Below are positions 24,797-32,828 of a stretch of 60,905 nt of DNA, piece by piece. The stretch is from positions 1-60,905 of IMG/VR virus record IMGVR_UViG_3300027733_000061. The stretch is one strand, 5' to 3'. Under the pieces are notes generated by a model. That model made no database searches. It was given only the letters and a program-made list of their open reading frames with translations, and was not told the DNA's origin. The translations under genes were made by a program, and so were the position numbers. Origin of the DNA: a virus. Position 1 is the stretch's first letter. The number at the start of each line of letters is the position of its first letter.

Positions 24797-24804
24797 TATT
24801 TATA
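24797..24804 (+). promoter_or_regulatory. Late-type TATTTATA box for the tail sheath gene
   Basis: TATTTATA preceded by G; it ends 33 nt before the ATG at 24838. No TTTG occurs at the -33 spacing. Confidence 0.5.
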
Positions 24805-24837
24805 TAGAAAACATAAAAAGCTAAAACATAATTTAAA

Positions 24838-27800
24838 ATGGCATCTAGTAATAAGGTTTTCGTCTCACCTGGTGTTTACACTTCAGAAAGAGATTTAACT
24901 TTTGTTGCACAAAGCGTTGGTGTAACAACTTTAGGTATTGTCGGTGAAACCATACAAGGTCCCGCATTTGAACCTATTTTCATAACAAACTTTGACGAAT
25001 ATCAAGTTTATTTTGGGGGAACAAGTCCTGAAAAATTTGTAAATACACAAATACCAAAATATGAGGCGTCTTACATTGCAAAGGCTTACTTAAGTCAATC
25101 AAATCAATTATTTGTAACAAGAATACTTGGATTATCAGGTTACGATGCTGGTCCGTCTTGGTCAGTTGTTACTATTGCAAATCCAAATCCCGCAACAATA
25201 AGGGCAACAGGAAACACAACAGGTATTACATTAAACTTTACAGGAACTACAGGTACAAGTTCAAACATAACAATCACATCTGTTCCATCACAATTAAGTG
25301 CCGATTTTAATAGGACATACACAACTTATAACGGAGGAACTTCAACATTAAATGCTGATTTTCAAAACTTTATTTCTACTAACGTTAATAGCTTTAGTGT
25401 GAGTGCATCTACTTCAGGAAAAACTGCGATTTATTGGGGTACTCTAAGTGCAAATACATTAACATATGTTTCAGGGTCTTCAGTAAATACTGTAACTGCA
25501 ACTTCTGAAACATTCGGAGTTAATAATGTTAATTTATCTTTAGCTAATCTTTCGGCGGGAACAAATGACACGTGGTACTACGCATTATTTGATTATAACA
25601 AAATTCAAAGTGTTGGTTCATATTATGGATACGGTTTAGGGGCTTCAATCGGAGCAATGTCATCTCTTGGTGGAGGCGTGTTCTCAGGAAGATGTAATAT
25701 TGGTATGACATTCTATTCAGGTTCACCTTATAGTGAATGGGATGATTTAGTTGTATCAACACTACGTTCAAGAGGTCTTACTTCTTATTCTTCAACACAA
25801 CACGGACCACAATATTGGGTTACAGGAACAAGTAATGTTCAAATGGTATGTACTGGTACATATTCGGCAGTTACAAGTGACCCATATTCTACTTTTGTAA
25901 TATCAGGTATTACATATGATTCTGAAACATTTAGTTTTGAAACTTCAATGTTGTCTACAAATTCTAACTACATGTCAAGTTTATTTGGTAAATCAAATTT
26001 TGCAAAAGATAGAAACGAAGTTCCAATTTTTGTTGAGGAAATTTACCCAAGTTTATTAAATTCGGGATATAACAATAGTAAAATTAGAGGTTTGTATTGT
26101 GATTTAATTGAATTAGATAGTGCCGAATCATTAAATACTGAAACTATTGGTTTCTATTTAGAACAATATCAAACACCTAAAACACCTTACTTAGTGTCTG
26201 AACTAAGAGGTAATTTGGTTTATAAGTTATTTAAATTTGTATTGATTTCTGATGGTAACGCAGCTAATAGACTTGTAAAAATATCAATAGGTAATGTATC
26301 TTTCACTAACAATACTTTTGACGTGTTTGTTAGAGACTTTTATGATACTGACCAAAACGTAAGAGTAATAGAAAGTTTTACAAACTGTTCATTAGACCCT
26401 TCACAAAATAACTTTATAGCAAATAAAATTGGTACTTCTAACGGTGAATATCAAGTAAAATCTAAATACTTAATGATTGAAATGGCTGATGAAGCACCAA
26501 CAGACGCACTTCCTTGTGGGTTTGAAGGTTACATCATGAGAGAATACTCAAATGCAACACCTCCATTTGTTATATACAAAACAAGATATTTAAAGGCGGG
26601 TGATGAAATTGACAATCCTCCTTTTGGTTCTGCAAACGGTGGTGATAATATTAGAATTTCATCAGGTGAAAATGTTAGAAGAGCGTACTTAGGTATTTCT
26701 AATATCACAGGAGTTGATTATGATTTCTTTGAATACAAAGGTAAACAACTTCCTACAAATATCGCAACTGATACTACAGGTCCTGATTGGGGTTATATAA
26801 CAAAAGGGTTCCACTTAGATAGTGGTGCTACTATTGTAACTATTTCTAACGCTTATGCTACTTCAGGTCAGTCAGCGTTTGAAGTGGGTGCAGGTTCATT
26901 CTCGAGCGAACCTTTAGACAGTGATAATCCTTATTACAACTTAAATACGAGAAAATATACTTTATATGCTTATGGCGGATTTGATGGTTGGGATATTTAT
27001 AGAGCGTCAAGAACAAACGCAGATACATTCGCGTTAGGTCAGACAGGATACAAACAAGGAGCAGCAGCTTCCGCAACGTATCCTACAGCATCAGGTTGGG
27101 GAGCGTTCAAACAAATTTCAGGACCAAACCAAGAGACTTGGGCAAACACTGACTACTACGCTTACAAATGGGGTCAATCAACATTCTCTAATCCTGAATC
27201 TACAAATATAAATGTGTTTGTTACACCAGGAATTGACTATGTAAACAACAGTAACTTAGTTGAAGATGCGGTTAATTTGATTGAGGAAGATAGAGCAGAT
27301 TCAATTTACATCTGTACTACACCTGACTTTAACTTATTCTTACCTTCTTACCAAAATATAGAAGAGGGGTTAATTTATCCTCAACAGGCGGTTGACAACT
27401 TAGAAAATATAGGTATTGACTCTAACTACACAGCTACTTATTATCCTTGGGTATTAACAAGAGATACTGTTAATAACACTCAAATTTATCTTCCACCTAC
27501 GGCTGAAGTTACTAAAAACTTAGCGTTGACAGACAACATCGCATTCCCTTGGTTCGCATCGGCGGGTTACACGAGAGGTCTTGTAAACGCAATTAGAGCG
27601 AGACGTAAGTTGACACAAGAAGATAGAGACACATTATATAAAGGTAGAATCAACCCAATTGCAACTTTCAATGATGTTGGTACAGTAATTTGGGGTAATA
27701 AAACTCTACAAATTAGAGAATCTGCACTTGACAGAATCAATGTTAGAAGATTATTACTACAAGCTCGTAAGTTAATTTCAGCAGTGGCGATTAGATTGTT

Positions 27801-28041
27801 ATTTGAACAAAATGATGACAAAGTAAGACAAGACTTCTTAGATTCAGTAAATCCAATTTTGGATTCAATTAGAAGAGACCGAGGTTTAATTGACTTTAGA
27901 GTTACAGTTTCAAATACACCTGAAGATTTAGACTCAAACACTCTTACAGGTAAGATTTACTTGAAACCAACAAGAGCGTTAGAATACATTGACATCGAGT
28001 TTGTTATTACACCAACAGGAGCATCATTTGACAACGTATAA
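24838..28041 (+). CDS. 18: Contractile tail sheath protein (T4 gp18-like), enlarged
   Basis: The N-terminus (VFVSPGVYTSERDLT, residues 7-21) and the C-terminal 240 residues (LTDNIAFPWFASAGYTRG, NPIATFNDVGTVIWGNKTL, RINVRRLLLQARKLI, YLKPTRALEYIDIEFVIT) match contractile sheath proteins. These ends form the conserved core that links sheath subunits and contacts the tube. The middle (residues 110-780) is much longer than in T4 gp18 (659 total), with repeated beta-rich, Thr/Ser-rich stretches that probably decorate the outside of the sheath. The gene follows a late-type box and ends at a strong terminator. It encodes the contractile shell that drives tube injection. Confidence 0.93.
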   Translation: MASSNKVFVSPGVYTSERDLTFVAQSVGVTTLGIVGETIQGPAFEPIFITNFDEYQVYFGGTSPEKFVNTQIPKYEASYIAKAYLSQSNQLFVTRILGLSGYDAGPSWSVVTIANPNPATIRATGNTTGITLNFTGTTGTSSNITITSVPSQLSADFNRTYTTYNGGTSTLNADFQNFISTNVNSFSVSASTSGKTAIYWGTLSANTLTYVSGSSVNTVTATSETFGVNNVNLSLANLSAGTNDTWYYALFDYNKIQSVGSYYGYGLGASIGAMSSLGGGVFSGRCNIGMTFYSGSPYSEWDDLVVSTLRSRGLTSYSSTQHGPQYWVTGTSNVQMVCTGTYSAVTSDPYSTFVISGITYDSETFSFETSMLSTNSNYMSSLFGKSNFAKDRNEVPIFVEEIYPSLLNSGYNNSKIRGLYCDLIELDSAESLNTETIGFYLEQYQTPKTPYLVSELRGNLVYKLFKFVLISDGNAANRLVKISIGNVSFTNNTFDVFVRDFYDTDQNVRVIESFTNCSLDPSQNNFIANKIGTSNGEYQVKSKYLMIEMADEAPTDALPCGFEGYIMREYSNATPPFVIYKTRYLKAGDEIDNPPFGSANGGDNIRISSGENVRRAYLGISNITGVDYDFFEYKGKQLPTNIATDTTGPDWGYITKGFHLDSGATIVTISNAYATSGQSAFEVGAGSFSSEPLDSDNPYYNLNTRKYTLYAYGGFDGWDIYRASRTNADTFALGQTGYKQGAAASATYPTASGWGAFKQISGPNQETWANTDYYAYKWGQSTFSNPESTNINVFVTPGIDYVNNSNLVEDAVNLIEEDRADSIYICTTPDFNLFLPSYQNIEEGLIYPQQAVDNLENIGIDSNYTATYYPWVLTRDTVNNTQIYLPPTAEVTKNLALTDNIAFPWFASAGYTRGLVNAIRARRKLTQEDRDTLYKGRINPIATFNDVGTVIWGNKTLQIRESALDRINVRRLLLQARKLISAVAIRLLFEQNDDKVRQDFLDSVNPILDSIRRDRGLIDFRVTVSNTPEDLDSNTLTGKIYLKPTRALEYIDIEFVITPTGASFDNV

Positions 28042-28046
28042 TAAAT

Positions 28047-28075
28047 GTGGGGGGTCACTCCCCCACTTATTTTTA
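28047..28075 (+). terminator. Rho-independent terminator after tail sheath
   Basis: The 7-bp GC-rich stem GTGGGGG / CCCCCAC (28047-28053 and 28060-28066) has a 6-nt loop and is followed by TTATTTTT. It probably insulates the highly expressed sheath gene. Confidence 0.85.
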
Positions 28076-28088
28076 AAATATAAATAAA

Positions 28089-28226
28089 ATGAAAATTAAA
28101 AAGAAAGTTATTAAAGAGTCAGTTGGAATCAAAGATTGGTCGGACAAAACTTATTCCACAAAAAAACAAAATGTAGTTTTAACTGAATCTCAGTTAGAAA
28201 AACTTTTAGAAAAACTTCAAAAATAA
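28089..28226 (+). CDS. Tiny uncharacterised protein
   Basis: This is a 45-residue frame starting at the ATG at 28089 and overlapping the next ATG through TAATG. It is basic and helical (MKIKKKVIKESVGIKDW) with a leucine-rich C-terminal helix TESQLEKLLEKLQK. The frame lies below a 60-codon cutoff but is supported by translational coupling and by the terminator ahead of it. A sense TATAAATA occurs 2 nt before the ATG. It could be a small regulator or a partner of the HAD-like protein encoded next. Confidence 0.5.
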   Translation: MKIKKKVIKESVGIKDWSDKTYSTKKQNVVLTESQLEKLLEKLQK

Positions 28227-29116
28227 TGGATATTAAAGGGTATGTTAGAAAATTTGTTCAACAAAGATTGAACGAAGGATTTGATGATGTTGGTAGACCT
28301 GACTTAAAATATTATGCATTTGATTGGGATGATAATATTTTATTCATGCCAACTTCTATTTTGGTTATGGATGAAGACGAAAACGAAATACCCATGTCAA
28401 CAGAAGACTTTGCAGAGTACAGAGAAAAAATTGGTTTTGAACCATTTATGTATAAAGGTAAAAGAATCGTTGCATTTTCTATTGGGGCATTTAAAAACTT
28501 CAAAGAGTTTGGAAACAAAAGATTTATTATTGATTCTATGGTTGCAAAACCCGGTCCGTCTTGGTCTGATTTTGTGGAATGTATAAATGGTGGGTCGGTT
28601 TTTTCTATAATTACCGCTAGAGGGCATAGTCCTGAAACTTTAAGAGAGGCTGTTTACAACTTAGTAATGAGTAATAAAAACGGAATAGACTCAAGAGAAT
28701 TAGCTAGAAATTTATACAAGTATCGAGAAATAGGAAACAAAGTTAAAGCGGACACTACTGTTAAAGCATTGTCACCATCAGAACTTAATGACTATTTGGA
28801 CTTATGTAAATTTGAACCCGTGTCTTTTAAAAAGGGAAACGCCTCTAACCCTGAACAAGCAAAATTTGATGCATTAAAACAATTTATATCTTATTGTAAG
28901 AGTTTGGCAAGTGAATTAAAAAGTCGTTACGGGGTCGAGGGTAGTCCTATGTTTAAAAATGATGTTGAATTTAATTCAAGTTGGGAACCTTATATTGGTT
29001 TTTCAGATGACGATTTAAGAAATGTTGAAAAAATTAAAGAATTATTATCTGGTGAGTATGAAGAATTACCTTTAAACTTATATTTAACAAAAGGAGGAAA
29101 TAAAGTTAAATACTAG
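28226..29116 (+). CDS. HAD-superfamily phosphatase-like protein
   Basis: The 296-residue protein carries HAD motifs: motif I FDWDDN (nucleophile D33, general acid D35), motif II ITARGHSPET (Thr at about 129) and a C-terminal SDDD segment (near residue 271) that may serve as motif IV. A cap-like insertion (residues 45-120) sits between motifs I and II, as in type C1 HADs. HADs hydrolyse phosphates from nucleotides or proteins; in T4 the HAD domain of PseT removes 3' phosphates. The gene sits between sheath and tube genes, coupled to the tiny gene upstream by TAATG. No metal or nucleic-acid specificity can be read. Confidence 0.75.
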   Translation: MDIKGYVRKFVQQRLNEGFDDVGRPDLKYYAFDWDDNILFMPTSILVMDEDENEIPMSTEDFAEYREKIGFEPFMYKGKRIVAFSIGAFKNFKEFGNKRFIIDSMVAKPGPSWSDFVECINGGSVFSIITARGHSPETLREAVYNLVMSNKNGIDSRELARNLYKYREIGNKVKADTTVKALSPSELNDYLDLCKFEPVSFKKGNASNPEQAKFDALKQFISYCKSLASELKSRYGVEGSPMFKNDVEFNSSWEPYIGFSDDDLRNVEKIKELLSGEYEELPLNLYLTKGGNKVKY

Positions 29117-29177
29117 TTTCTAGTTATAGAATAAATTTAAAATAATTGAAAGTAAATACAAAAAATAATTTAGTAAG

Positions 29178-29185
29178 TATTTATA
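29178..29185 (+). promoter_or_regulatory. Late-type TATTTATA box for the tail tube gene
   Basis: TATTTATA preceded by AG; it ends 34 nt before the ATG at 29220, and no TTTG lies at the -33 spacing. Confidence 0.5.
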
Positions 29186-29219
29186 GTAAAATAAAATAAA
29201 AATTAAAAAATAAGAAAAC

Positions 29220-29708
29220 ATGGCTGATTTATTAATGAGAATGCCGTTTCAGTACGAACCAAAAAAGAAAAATAGGTTTATACTAACATTTGACTCTAGT
29301 TTGGGTATTAATTCATGGTATGTTGAAAAAGCGTCAAGACCGTCAATTAAAATCGATACAAAAGAAATTAAATTTTTGAATACACAAACTTATGTTGCTG
29401 GTTTTTTCAATTGGGAAAGTATTTCTGTAACTTTAAGAGACCCTATTGGTCCATCTGCTGCACAGGCAGTAATGGAATGGGTTCGTTTACATGCTGAATC
29501 AGTAACTGGACGTATGGGTTATGCTGCAGGTTACAAAAAAGATGTGAACTTAGAAATGTTAGACCCAACAGGAGTTGCGGTTGAAAAGTGGATATTACAA
29601 AATTGTAGTATAACGGATGCAAAATTTAATGATGTTGGATATGGTGACTCAGACCTTATGACTGTAGACATGACATTACAACCCGATAGATGTATATTAG
29701 TTTACTAA
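29220..29708 (+). CDS. 19: Tail tube protein (T4 gp19-like)
   Basis: The 162-residue protein matches T4 gp19 (163 residues) in length and layout. The N-terminal RMPFQYEPKKKNRFILTFD is followed by WYVEKASRPSIKID (conserved K-A-x-R-P-S motif of tube proteins), VAGFFNWESISVTLRDPIGPS and a C-terminal strand DLMTVDMTLQPDRCILVY. It polymerises as hexameric rings around the tape measure and is the inner tube of the contractile tail. The gene sits between a late-type box and a terminator, as expected for a protein made in hundreds of copies. Confidence 0.93.
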   Translation: MADLLMRMPFQYEPKKKNRFILTFDSSLGINSWYVEKASRPSIKIDTKEIKFLNTQTYVAGFFNWESISVTLRDPIGPSAAQAVMEWVRLHAESVTGRMGYAAGYKKDVNLEMLDPTGVAVEKWILQNCSITDAKFNDVGYGDSDLMTVDMTLQPDRCILVY

Positions 29709-29732
29709 AATTTTAAAAATAAAATTATAATT

Positions 29733-29758
29733 AATCCCGTCATTAGATGGGATTTTTT
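29733..29758 (+). terminator. Rho-independent terminator after tail tube
   Basis: A 9-bp stem (29733-29741 with 29746-29754, one G-U pair) and 4-nt loop are followed by a T-run. It lies within the longer open frame of the next gene, which argues for that gene starting downstream at 29801. Confidence 0.8.
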
Positions 29759-29800
29759 ATTTACAATAATTTTATTCAAAATATTTTTAAAATAAAAACT

Positions 29801-30553
29801 ATGGACGAATCAGCAAAATACGGGCAAATGGATTTTAATTTGCCACATGACGTTATAAAATTACCATCACAAGGTATATTTTACAAACCAAAAAAAGAAA
29901 CTATTAAAGTGGGGTTTTTAACCGCACAAGATGAAAATATTTTGATGTCACAAAATAACGATAAAGAAGGGATTATTTATTCATTACTTAGACAAAAAAT
30001 ATATGAACCTGGATTTAACATTAATGATATGTTGGATTGTGACGTTCAAGCAGTTTTAATTTTTTTAAGAAACACATCTTTTGGTCCTGAATATAACTTC
30101 ACAGTTACTGACCCAAGAACAAACAAAACATTTGAAACAACAGTTCTTTTAGATGAGTTGGATTACAAACCGATTGAAGAAAAACCTGATTTTGAAGGGT
30201 TATTCTCATATGTACTACCAAAATCAAAAAAAGAAGTTAAGTTTAGACTGATGACGATTGGAGACCAAAAAGAGTTGGACAAATTTAATTCTCAATATCC
30301 GGCCGGCATGACCGTTCCTATTGCAACCAAAAGATTAGAAAAACAAATTGTAGAAATTGATGGTACTAAAGACCCACTTCAAATTGTAAAGTTTATTAAT
30401 CAAATGCCTATATCAGATGCAAAAGACTTTAGAAGATTTGCATATAAATGTGAACCAAAAATCGATTTACAAAAAGTAATTCAAACCCCGTCTGGAGAAA
30501 AAGTGACTATTGATGTTGCTTTTGGGGTGGAATTTTTTCGCCCTTTCTTCTGA
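29801..30553 (+). CDS. Tail/baseplate assembly chaperone (T4 gp26/gp51-like), upstream product
   Basis: The 250-residue protein (start ATG at 29801) fits the T4 gp26/gp51 baseplate family: LPSQGIFYKPKKETIKVGFL, then a helix with KEGIIYSLLRQKI, a DMLDCDVQAVLIFLRNTSFGPEY segment and a C-terminal GVEFFRPFF. An upstream in-frame ATG at 29747 lies inside the terminator hairpin and is rejected. In long-tailed phages, genes just before the tape measure encode chaperones that often make a frameshifted longer form. Here the last codons (GAA TTT TTT CGC) lead to an overlapping frame that continues the family's C-terminus, so this may be the short form of a pair. Confidence 0.65.
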   Translation: MDESAKYGQMDFNLPHDVIKLPSQGIFYKPKKETIKVGFLTAQDENILMSQNNDKEGIIYSLLRQKIYEPGFNINDMLDCDVQAVLIFLRNTSFGPEYNFTVTDPRTNKTFETTVLLDELDYKPIEEKPDFEGLFSYVLPKSKKEVKFRLMTIGDQKELDKFNSQYPAGMTVPIATKRLEKQIVEIDGTKDPLQIVKFINQMPISDAKDFRRFAYKCEPKIDLQKVIQTPSGEKVTIDVAFGVEFFRPFF

Positions 30554-30698
30554 TTATCAAAAACATCTTTTAGACGAAATATATTATTTGGTCAAGTTCG
30601 CAAGATTTTCTTATCGAGACATTATGAGTATGCCAACATATGAAAGAAAGTTCTTCATTAATAAGTTGATTGAAGAAAATAAAAAACAACAAGAATAA
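30513..30698 (+). CDS. Frameshift extension of the assembly chaperone (probable)
   Basis: This frame overlaps the end of the chaperone gene in the +1 frame and encodes FFALSSDYQKHLLDEIYY followed by LVKFARFSYRDIMSMPTYER and FFINKLIEENKKQQE. The two frames share the phrase FF at a TTTTTTC tract (30533-30539). A +1 (or -2) ribosomal slip there would fuse the gp26-like protein to this helix-rich tail, giving about 300 residues. As an independent gene it would start at the ATG at 30513, but its first ten codons then overlap without a ribosome binding site. The tail assembly chaperones of P2, Mu and lambda use such slips before the tape measure gene. Confidence 0.6.
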   Translation: MLLLGWNFFALSSDYQKHLLDEIYYLVKFARFSYRDIMSMPTYERKFFINKLIEENKKQQE

Positions 30699-30706
30699 TA
30701 TTTATC
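30699..30706 (+). promoter_or_regulatory. Late-type TATTTATC box for the tape measure gene
   Basis: TATTTATC ends 12 nt before the ATG at 30719, right after the stop of the chaperone extension. Confidence 0.4.
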
Positions 30707-30718
30707 AAATAAAACTAT

Positions 30719-32791
30719 ATGATGTTTTTAGGTTATACTGACCCTTTTGCTGGAACTGGTACTGATTCTAAGGGTACATTTTCATATTTAGCCGATATTA
30801 AAAAAGCAACAGTAGAGGCGTTTTCAGTAAAAAGAATTGAAGACTATTTTTTAACGGTTGAAGCAAAGGCAAAAGACTTAAATAAGTCACTAACCACTGG
30901 TCTTTATGAGTATGCGGAAATATATAGAAAAACAATTTCTGATGTTTATTTAGAAAATATTGAGTTGGGGTTTGCATTTGACGACTCGTCTAAATTAATT
31001 TCATCAATGGCCTCTGAAATGAAAAGGATGGTCCCTTTTACCCAAGCAAACGCCACAAACGCATTAGTTTTAGGTAAAGTAATTGGGGAAACTCCTGAAG
31101 AAGCTGCTAAGTTAATTGGTCAAATGACAGCATATGGTAACAGTCAAAAAAAGTCTATAGATGTATTAAACAAAGCCACAATGACCGCAAGGGCTTTTGG
31201 TTTAGATGCTAAAACATTAACCAAAACTGTGTCTGATAATATCCAAAAGGCTCAAATATACGGGTTTAAAAATGGTGTTGAAGGTTTAACAAAAATGGCC
31301 GCTCAAGCTCAAAGGGTTGGATTTGATATAAAAAATGCTCAAGCGGTTTCTGAGGATATTTTAGAAGGGGGTCTTGAAGATGCGGTAAAAAAATCTTCTG
31401 AACTACAAGCTTTAGGAGGTAATATAGGTGCGTTAGGTGACCCGGGTCAGTTATATCGTATGGCAATGTATGATATTGAAGGACTTCAGGACGAATTAAT
31501 TAAAGCGTCCTCTTCTGCGGTAGATTTTAATGAAACTACAGGAGATTTTAAAATTGGTGGTGAAGAAATGCTTAGACTTAGACAACAAGCAAAAATATTA
31601 GGTTTAAGTTATGAAGAAGTTGCAAAAGGAGCTATCAACGCCAGAAAAGAACAAGAAATTGGGGCTAGAGTTGGTGGTTTATCAAAGTTAACTGAAGACC
31701 AAAGAAGTTTAGTTGCGAGTTTAGCAGAAATTGGACCTGGAGGAAAAGTAACTTTAGATATACCAGGGTTTGGAAATATAGCAGATTTAGAATCGGCATT
31801 AAAAAGTGACCCTAATGCATTGGCAGGAGCTTTAGCCAAATATCAAGATGATATGAATAAGACACCTGTTGAAATACAGACGGAGATGAAAGACATTGCT
31901 TTACAAACTCAAAGTATTCAAACACAAATGAGTAATACTCTTATTTCTATTCAACAACAAGGTATTAAAACATTAGAAAATCAAGGATTAGGTAATACAG
32001 TTTTAACCGCATTGAAAAATCAAACAGGATTACCTGGAACAGGTACTGAATCGACTTTTACTGATTTAAAAAATAAAATAACTACAGAGATAGGAACTGT
32101 AACAACCGAACTTACTAATTTTTATACCGGACTTAAAACTCTTACAAATAATGTTTTAACTATATCAGTGGCACTAGCGGGATATGCAGCAACATCCTTA
32201 GAGAATGTTTATACATCTCTTGGTGGTTTCACAGCAACCACCGCTTCGGCAACCCCAGTACCTCAACAATCTGATGCATTTGTACCTGCAGGTGGAGGAA
32301 AAATGGTTTCGGGCTCTTTTGGGCAATTTTTGGGCGACACAAAAGATGATTTATTACTTTCTCCTGGAATAGGAGATTTTTTTAACAAATATAATGAATC
32401 TGAAAATATTTTAAAATCAATTGGAGGTCCTATTAACAAATATAATGAATCTCAAAACAATTTTAAATCAATTGGTGGTCCCAAATCGGGAGGAGATTTA
32501 TCTTTATTATATAAAAACGCAGCCGCTCAACCATCACAAAATTTAGTCGACTTATTAACAAAGTCTTCTTCATTTTCACCAACTAAAACAGAAATAATTC
32601 AAAAAGTAGAAATCGGAGGTAAAACTGAACTTACTTTGAACATTAACACAAATATACCACAAAATCTAATAAACGAAGTTTTGAATACCGCTCAATTGAA
32701 AGATACGATTATGTCCACAGTCAATACTAGATTAAGTGCTGAATATTCAGATAAATTATCAAATGCATTTATTACTCAAAAAAGAGGATAA
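30719..32791 (+). CDS. Tail tape measure protein
   Basis: The 690-residue protein is helical, alanine- and glutamine-rich over most of its length (residues 30-520), with repeated amphipathic helices (EEAAKLIGQMTAYGNSQKKS, TKTVSDNIQKAQIYGF, NAQAVSEDILEGG). A hydrophobic stretch lies near residues 485-505 (VLTISVALAGYAATSLENV). The C-terminus is polar and ends with a beta-like ELTLNINTNIPQNLINEVLN segment. The position after the tube and chaperone genes fits the tape measure. Its length sets tail length and suggests a tail near or slightly longer than that of T4, whose gp29 has 590 residues. The start could also be the next ATG at 30722. The protein carries a 51-bp internal tandem duplication. 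Confidence 0.75.
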   Translation: MMFLGYTDPFAGTGTDSKGTFSYLADIKKATVEAFSVKRIEDYFLTVEAKAKDLNKSLTTGLYEYAEIYRKTISDVYLENIELGFAFDDSSKLISSMASEMKRMVPFTQANATNALVLGKVIGETPEEAAKLIGQMTAYGNSQKKSIDVLNKATMTARAFGLDAKTLTKTVSDNIQKAQIYGFKNGVEGLTKMAAQAQRVGFDIKNAQAVSEDILEGGLEDAVKKSSELQALGGNIGALGDPGQLYRMAMYDIEGLQDELIKASSSAVDFNETTGDFKIGGEEMLRLRQQAKILGLSYEEVAKGAINARKEQEIGARVGGLSKLTEDQRSLVASLAEIGPGGKVTLDIPGFGNIADLESALKSDPNALAGALAKYQDDMNKTPVEIQTEMKDIALQTQSIQTQMSNTLISIQQQGIKTLENQGLGNTVLTALKNQTGLPGTGTESTFTDLKNKITTEIGTVTTELTNFYTGLKTLTNNVLTISVALAGYAATSLENVYTSLGGFTATTASATPVPQQSDAFVPAGGGKMVSGSFGQFLGDTKDDLLLSPGIGDFFNKYNESENILKSIGGPINKYNESQNNFKSIGGPKSGGDLSLLYKNAAAQPSQNLVDLLTKSSSFSPTKTEIIQKVEIGGKTELTLNINTNIPQNLINEVLNTAQLKDTIMSTVNTRLSAEYSDKLSNAFITQKRG
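32384..32485 (+). repeat. 51-bp tandem duplication inside the tape measure gene
   Basis: Two copies of a 51-nt unit (32384-32434 and 32435-32485) encode NKYNES-x-N-x-x-KSIGGP twice (17 residues per unit). The copies differ at only a few bases, so the duplication is recent relative to the rest of the gene. Confidence 0.85.
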
Positions 32792-32806
32792 AAATTAAGC
32801 TATGTC

Positions 32807-32814
32807 TATTTATA
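32807..32814 (+). promoter_or_regulatory. Late-type TATTTATA box for the 2180-residue baseplate gene
   Basis: TATTTATA preceded by TC; it ends 14 nt before the ATG at 32829. Confidence 0.5.
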
Positions 32815-32828
32815 AAATAAACAAATAA

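Noticed and set aside
27567-27941. Long antisense frame within the tail sheath gene
   Set aside because: It overlaps the strongly conserved sheath C-terminal domain and has no start context or recognisable fold.
28079-28086. Sense TATAAATA (the T4 late consensus) just before the 45-residue gene
   Set aside because: It occurs once in this orientation, lies 2 nt before the ATG and follows the terminator T-run; it is more likely chance A/T sequence than a promoter of the same class.
29112-29126. Short inverted repeat around the HAD gene stop (ACTAG TTT CTAGT)
   Set aside because: The stem is only 5 bp, A/T-rich and not followed by a T-run, so it is not a convincing terminator.
29747-29800. Start of the assembly chaperone gene at 29747
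   Set aside because: This ATG lies inside the terminator hairpin of the tail tube gene; the family N-terminus begins near the ATG at 29801.
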